This document shows positions 62,787-64,000 of a DNA stretch of 64,000 nucleotides, in pieces. The stretch spans positions 940,552 to 1,004,551 of the forward strand of contig VYZB01000055.1 in the NCBI GenBank assembly GCA_013397455.1. Reading direction: 5' to 3'. The DNA is from Crotophaga sulcirostris. Lineage: Eukaryota > Chordata > Aves > Cuculiformes > Crotophagidae. Position 1 is the stretch's first letter. Every line of letters starts with the position of its first letter. A model generated the notes under the pieces. That model had not been told where the DNA came from. It made no database searches and was given only the letters and a program-made list of their open reading frames with translations. Made by a program: the position numbers and the translations under genes.

Positions 62787-64000
62787 CTGCAAATAGAAAT
62801 TGAAAGGAATTATAGGAGGAGCTTAGAACTTAATGCAAATAGAACATATTTCCAGACTGCTAAAGGAGATAAAAATCAATTATTTATATGAATCAGAAGT
62901 GCACCAACTGCTGTACTGAATAAGACCAATGATTCACCTAGACCTGCTTCCAACCTTGAAAAACTTGTGAGCAGTTTTCACTAATCAAGTCCTAGGTACC
63001 CTTATAAACAGATGTTCAGAAAACACTACTAGAAAACCTGGCGGATAGTTCACCTGTGAAGCATTTACAAAGCATGCAAGAACTAGCAGAAAAGTCCCTG
63101 AAATCATCCTATATCCACAAATTTTATGCTACCTAATCTGAGCAATTCTTGTTGTATTTACATTCATGAAATGGTTCATCTCTATTTGCACGTACACAGC
63201 CCTACGGAAGCTGCAATGGACTGAACTTGCTCACTGCTGCTTTCAAGCTGTTGGAGCATCTCAACCCACCACAATTCCTATGCAGCTGGTGACTCCACGA
63301 ATTTTGCAGAAACCAGTGCCCCTTATTTATTAGCATTAAATATGGCAAATGCTCTAAGCTCCCTTACCTATCTCTATGACCTCTTCATTGTGTCTTTCAT
63401 TCAGGCAATCAGGTGTGATCCAGCTAAATCTCTTCCATGCAAAGTTGAATTGAAGTCTGTGCCTACACTGCAGTTCACTACAGAGTAAATCAGCCTCAAA
63501 AAGCACTCACCAGTCTGGAACCAATCTGACCTTGTCAGCAAGTGACCAAAATCCCAGACTAGAATATGAAATCCCCATATCCATTATAAAAAAGAATCAA
63601 GGCCACAGTCCCTCACACCTTAGCAATGATCACACTTTCTTCCCCAATACCTGACACCGAGGCTTCCCTGTATTCAGAAAAAGCAGTTTAAACACTGTAT
63701 TTTTCACTCTTTTGGTGAAGGTTTTTTTTAATGGCAGTAGGACTGAAGCAGAGCACTCTGCCATCGCTGCACTGCAGAGATGCTGCTGACACCCAGGTGG
63801 ATGCATGCTGCCCTGGGATCAGGTTTCTGAGAGCTCCATCCAACCTGGCCTTGAACGTTCCCAGGGATAAGGTCTCCACTACCTCCCTGGGCAATCTGCT
63901 CCAGTGTTTCACCACCCTCATTGTAAAAAAATTGTTTCTCATATCCAGTCTAAATATCCCCTTTAAACTTAGAGCCATTACCCCTCGTCCTGTCACAACA
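62787..64000 (-). other. TRUB1: TRUB1 intron 1, 3' part
   Basis: Sequence upstream of the exon 2 acceptor. Contains the CR1 piece at 63809 onwards. The rest of the intron and exon 1 are outside the window. Confidence 0.85.
63809..64000 (-). mobile_element. CR1 LINE fragment running off the window edge (TRUB1 intron 1)
   Basis: GAGAGCTCCATCCAACCTGG, GGGATAAGGTCTCCACTACC and AACTTAGAGCCATTACCCCT match a CR1 body in antisense. The reversed 3' tail is missing, so it is truncated at its 3' side. It continues past position 64000. Confidence 0.88.

Noticed and set aside
63688..63996. 102-codon minus-strand frame near the right edge, possible TRUB1 exon 1
   Set aside because: Its conserved part ([19 protein letters not shown]) is CR1; it has no match to TruB sequence and no in-frame join to exon 2.
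1..64000. CRISPR arrays, operons, phage or other prokaryotic systems; tRNA and rRNA genes
   Set aside because: The composition, spliced gene and CR1 load are those of a bird nuclear genome. No regularly spaced repeats, cloverleaf-like genes or rRNA segments were recognised by eye; a tRNA scan was not possible here.

Overview
The window is vertebrate nuclear DNA, almost certainly from a bird. There is no dense coding. It carries about nineteen pieces of CR1 LINE retrotransposon, the dominant avian repeat, many with the typical 3' tail built on ATTCTATG. One gene is recognised: TRUB1, a TruB-family tRNA/mRNA pseudouridine synthase, on the minus strand. Seven coding exons were placed to the base from reading frame, GT-AG splice sites and matching phases. 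They are exons 2 to 8 if the gene has the usual eight; exon 1, with the start codon, lies beyond position 64000.

Layout. Positions 1 to about 36.7 kb hold no gene I can support. This is AT-rich intergenic DNA downstream of TRUB1, with scattered CR1 pieces, a few simple repeats, an 805-base assembly gap (4994-5798) that starts inside a small tandem repeat, and several stretches that look like candidate conserved non-coding elements. From 36.7 to 64 kb is the TRUB1 transcription unit, read right to left: part of intron 1, exon 2 (with the catalytic aspartate), exon 3, a 13.4-kb intron 3, exons 4 to 7, and exon 8 with the stop at 37010. The 3' UTR appears short, with an AATAAA signal at 36698-36703. 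At least five CR1 pieces lie inside the introns; one ends about 40 bases from the exon 5 splice donor.

In mammals the next gene downstream of TRUB1 is ATRNL1. If synteny holds, the low-coordinate half is the TRUB1-ATRNL1 interval; no ATRNL1 exon was seen. I found no bacterial-type system, CRISPR array, viral gene or RNA gene. The best second-look items are the CR1 foldback at 29.77-30.10 kb, the repeat-anchored gap, the CR1 beside exon 5, and the candidate conserved elements.
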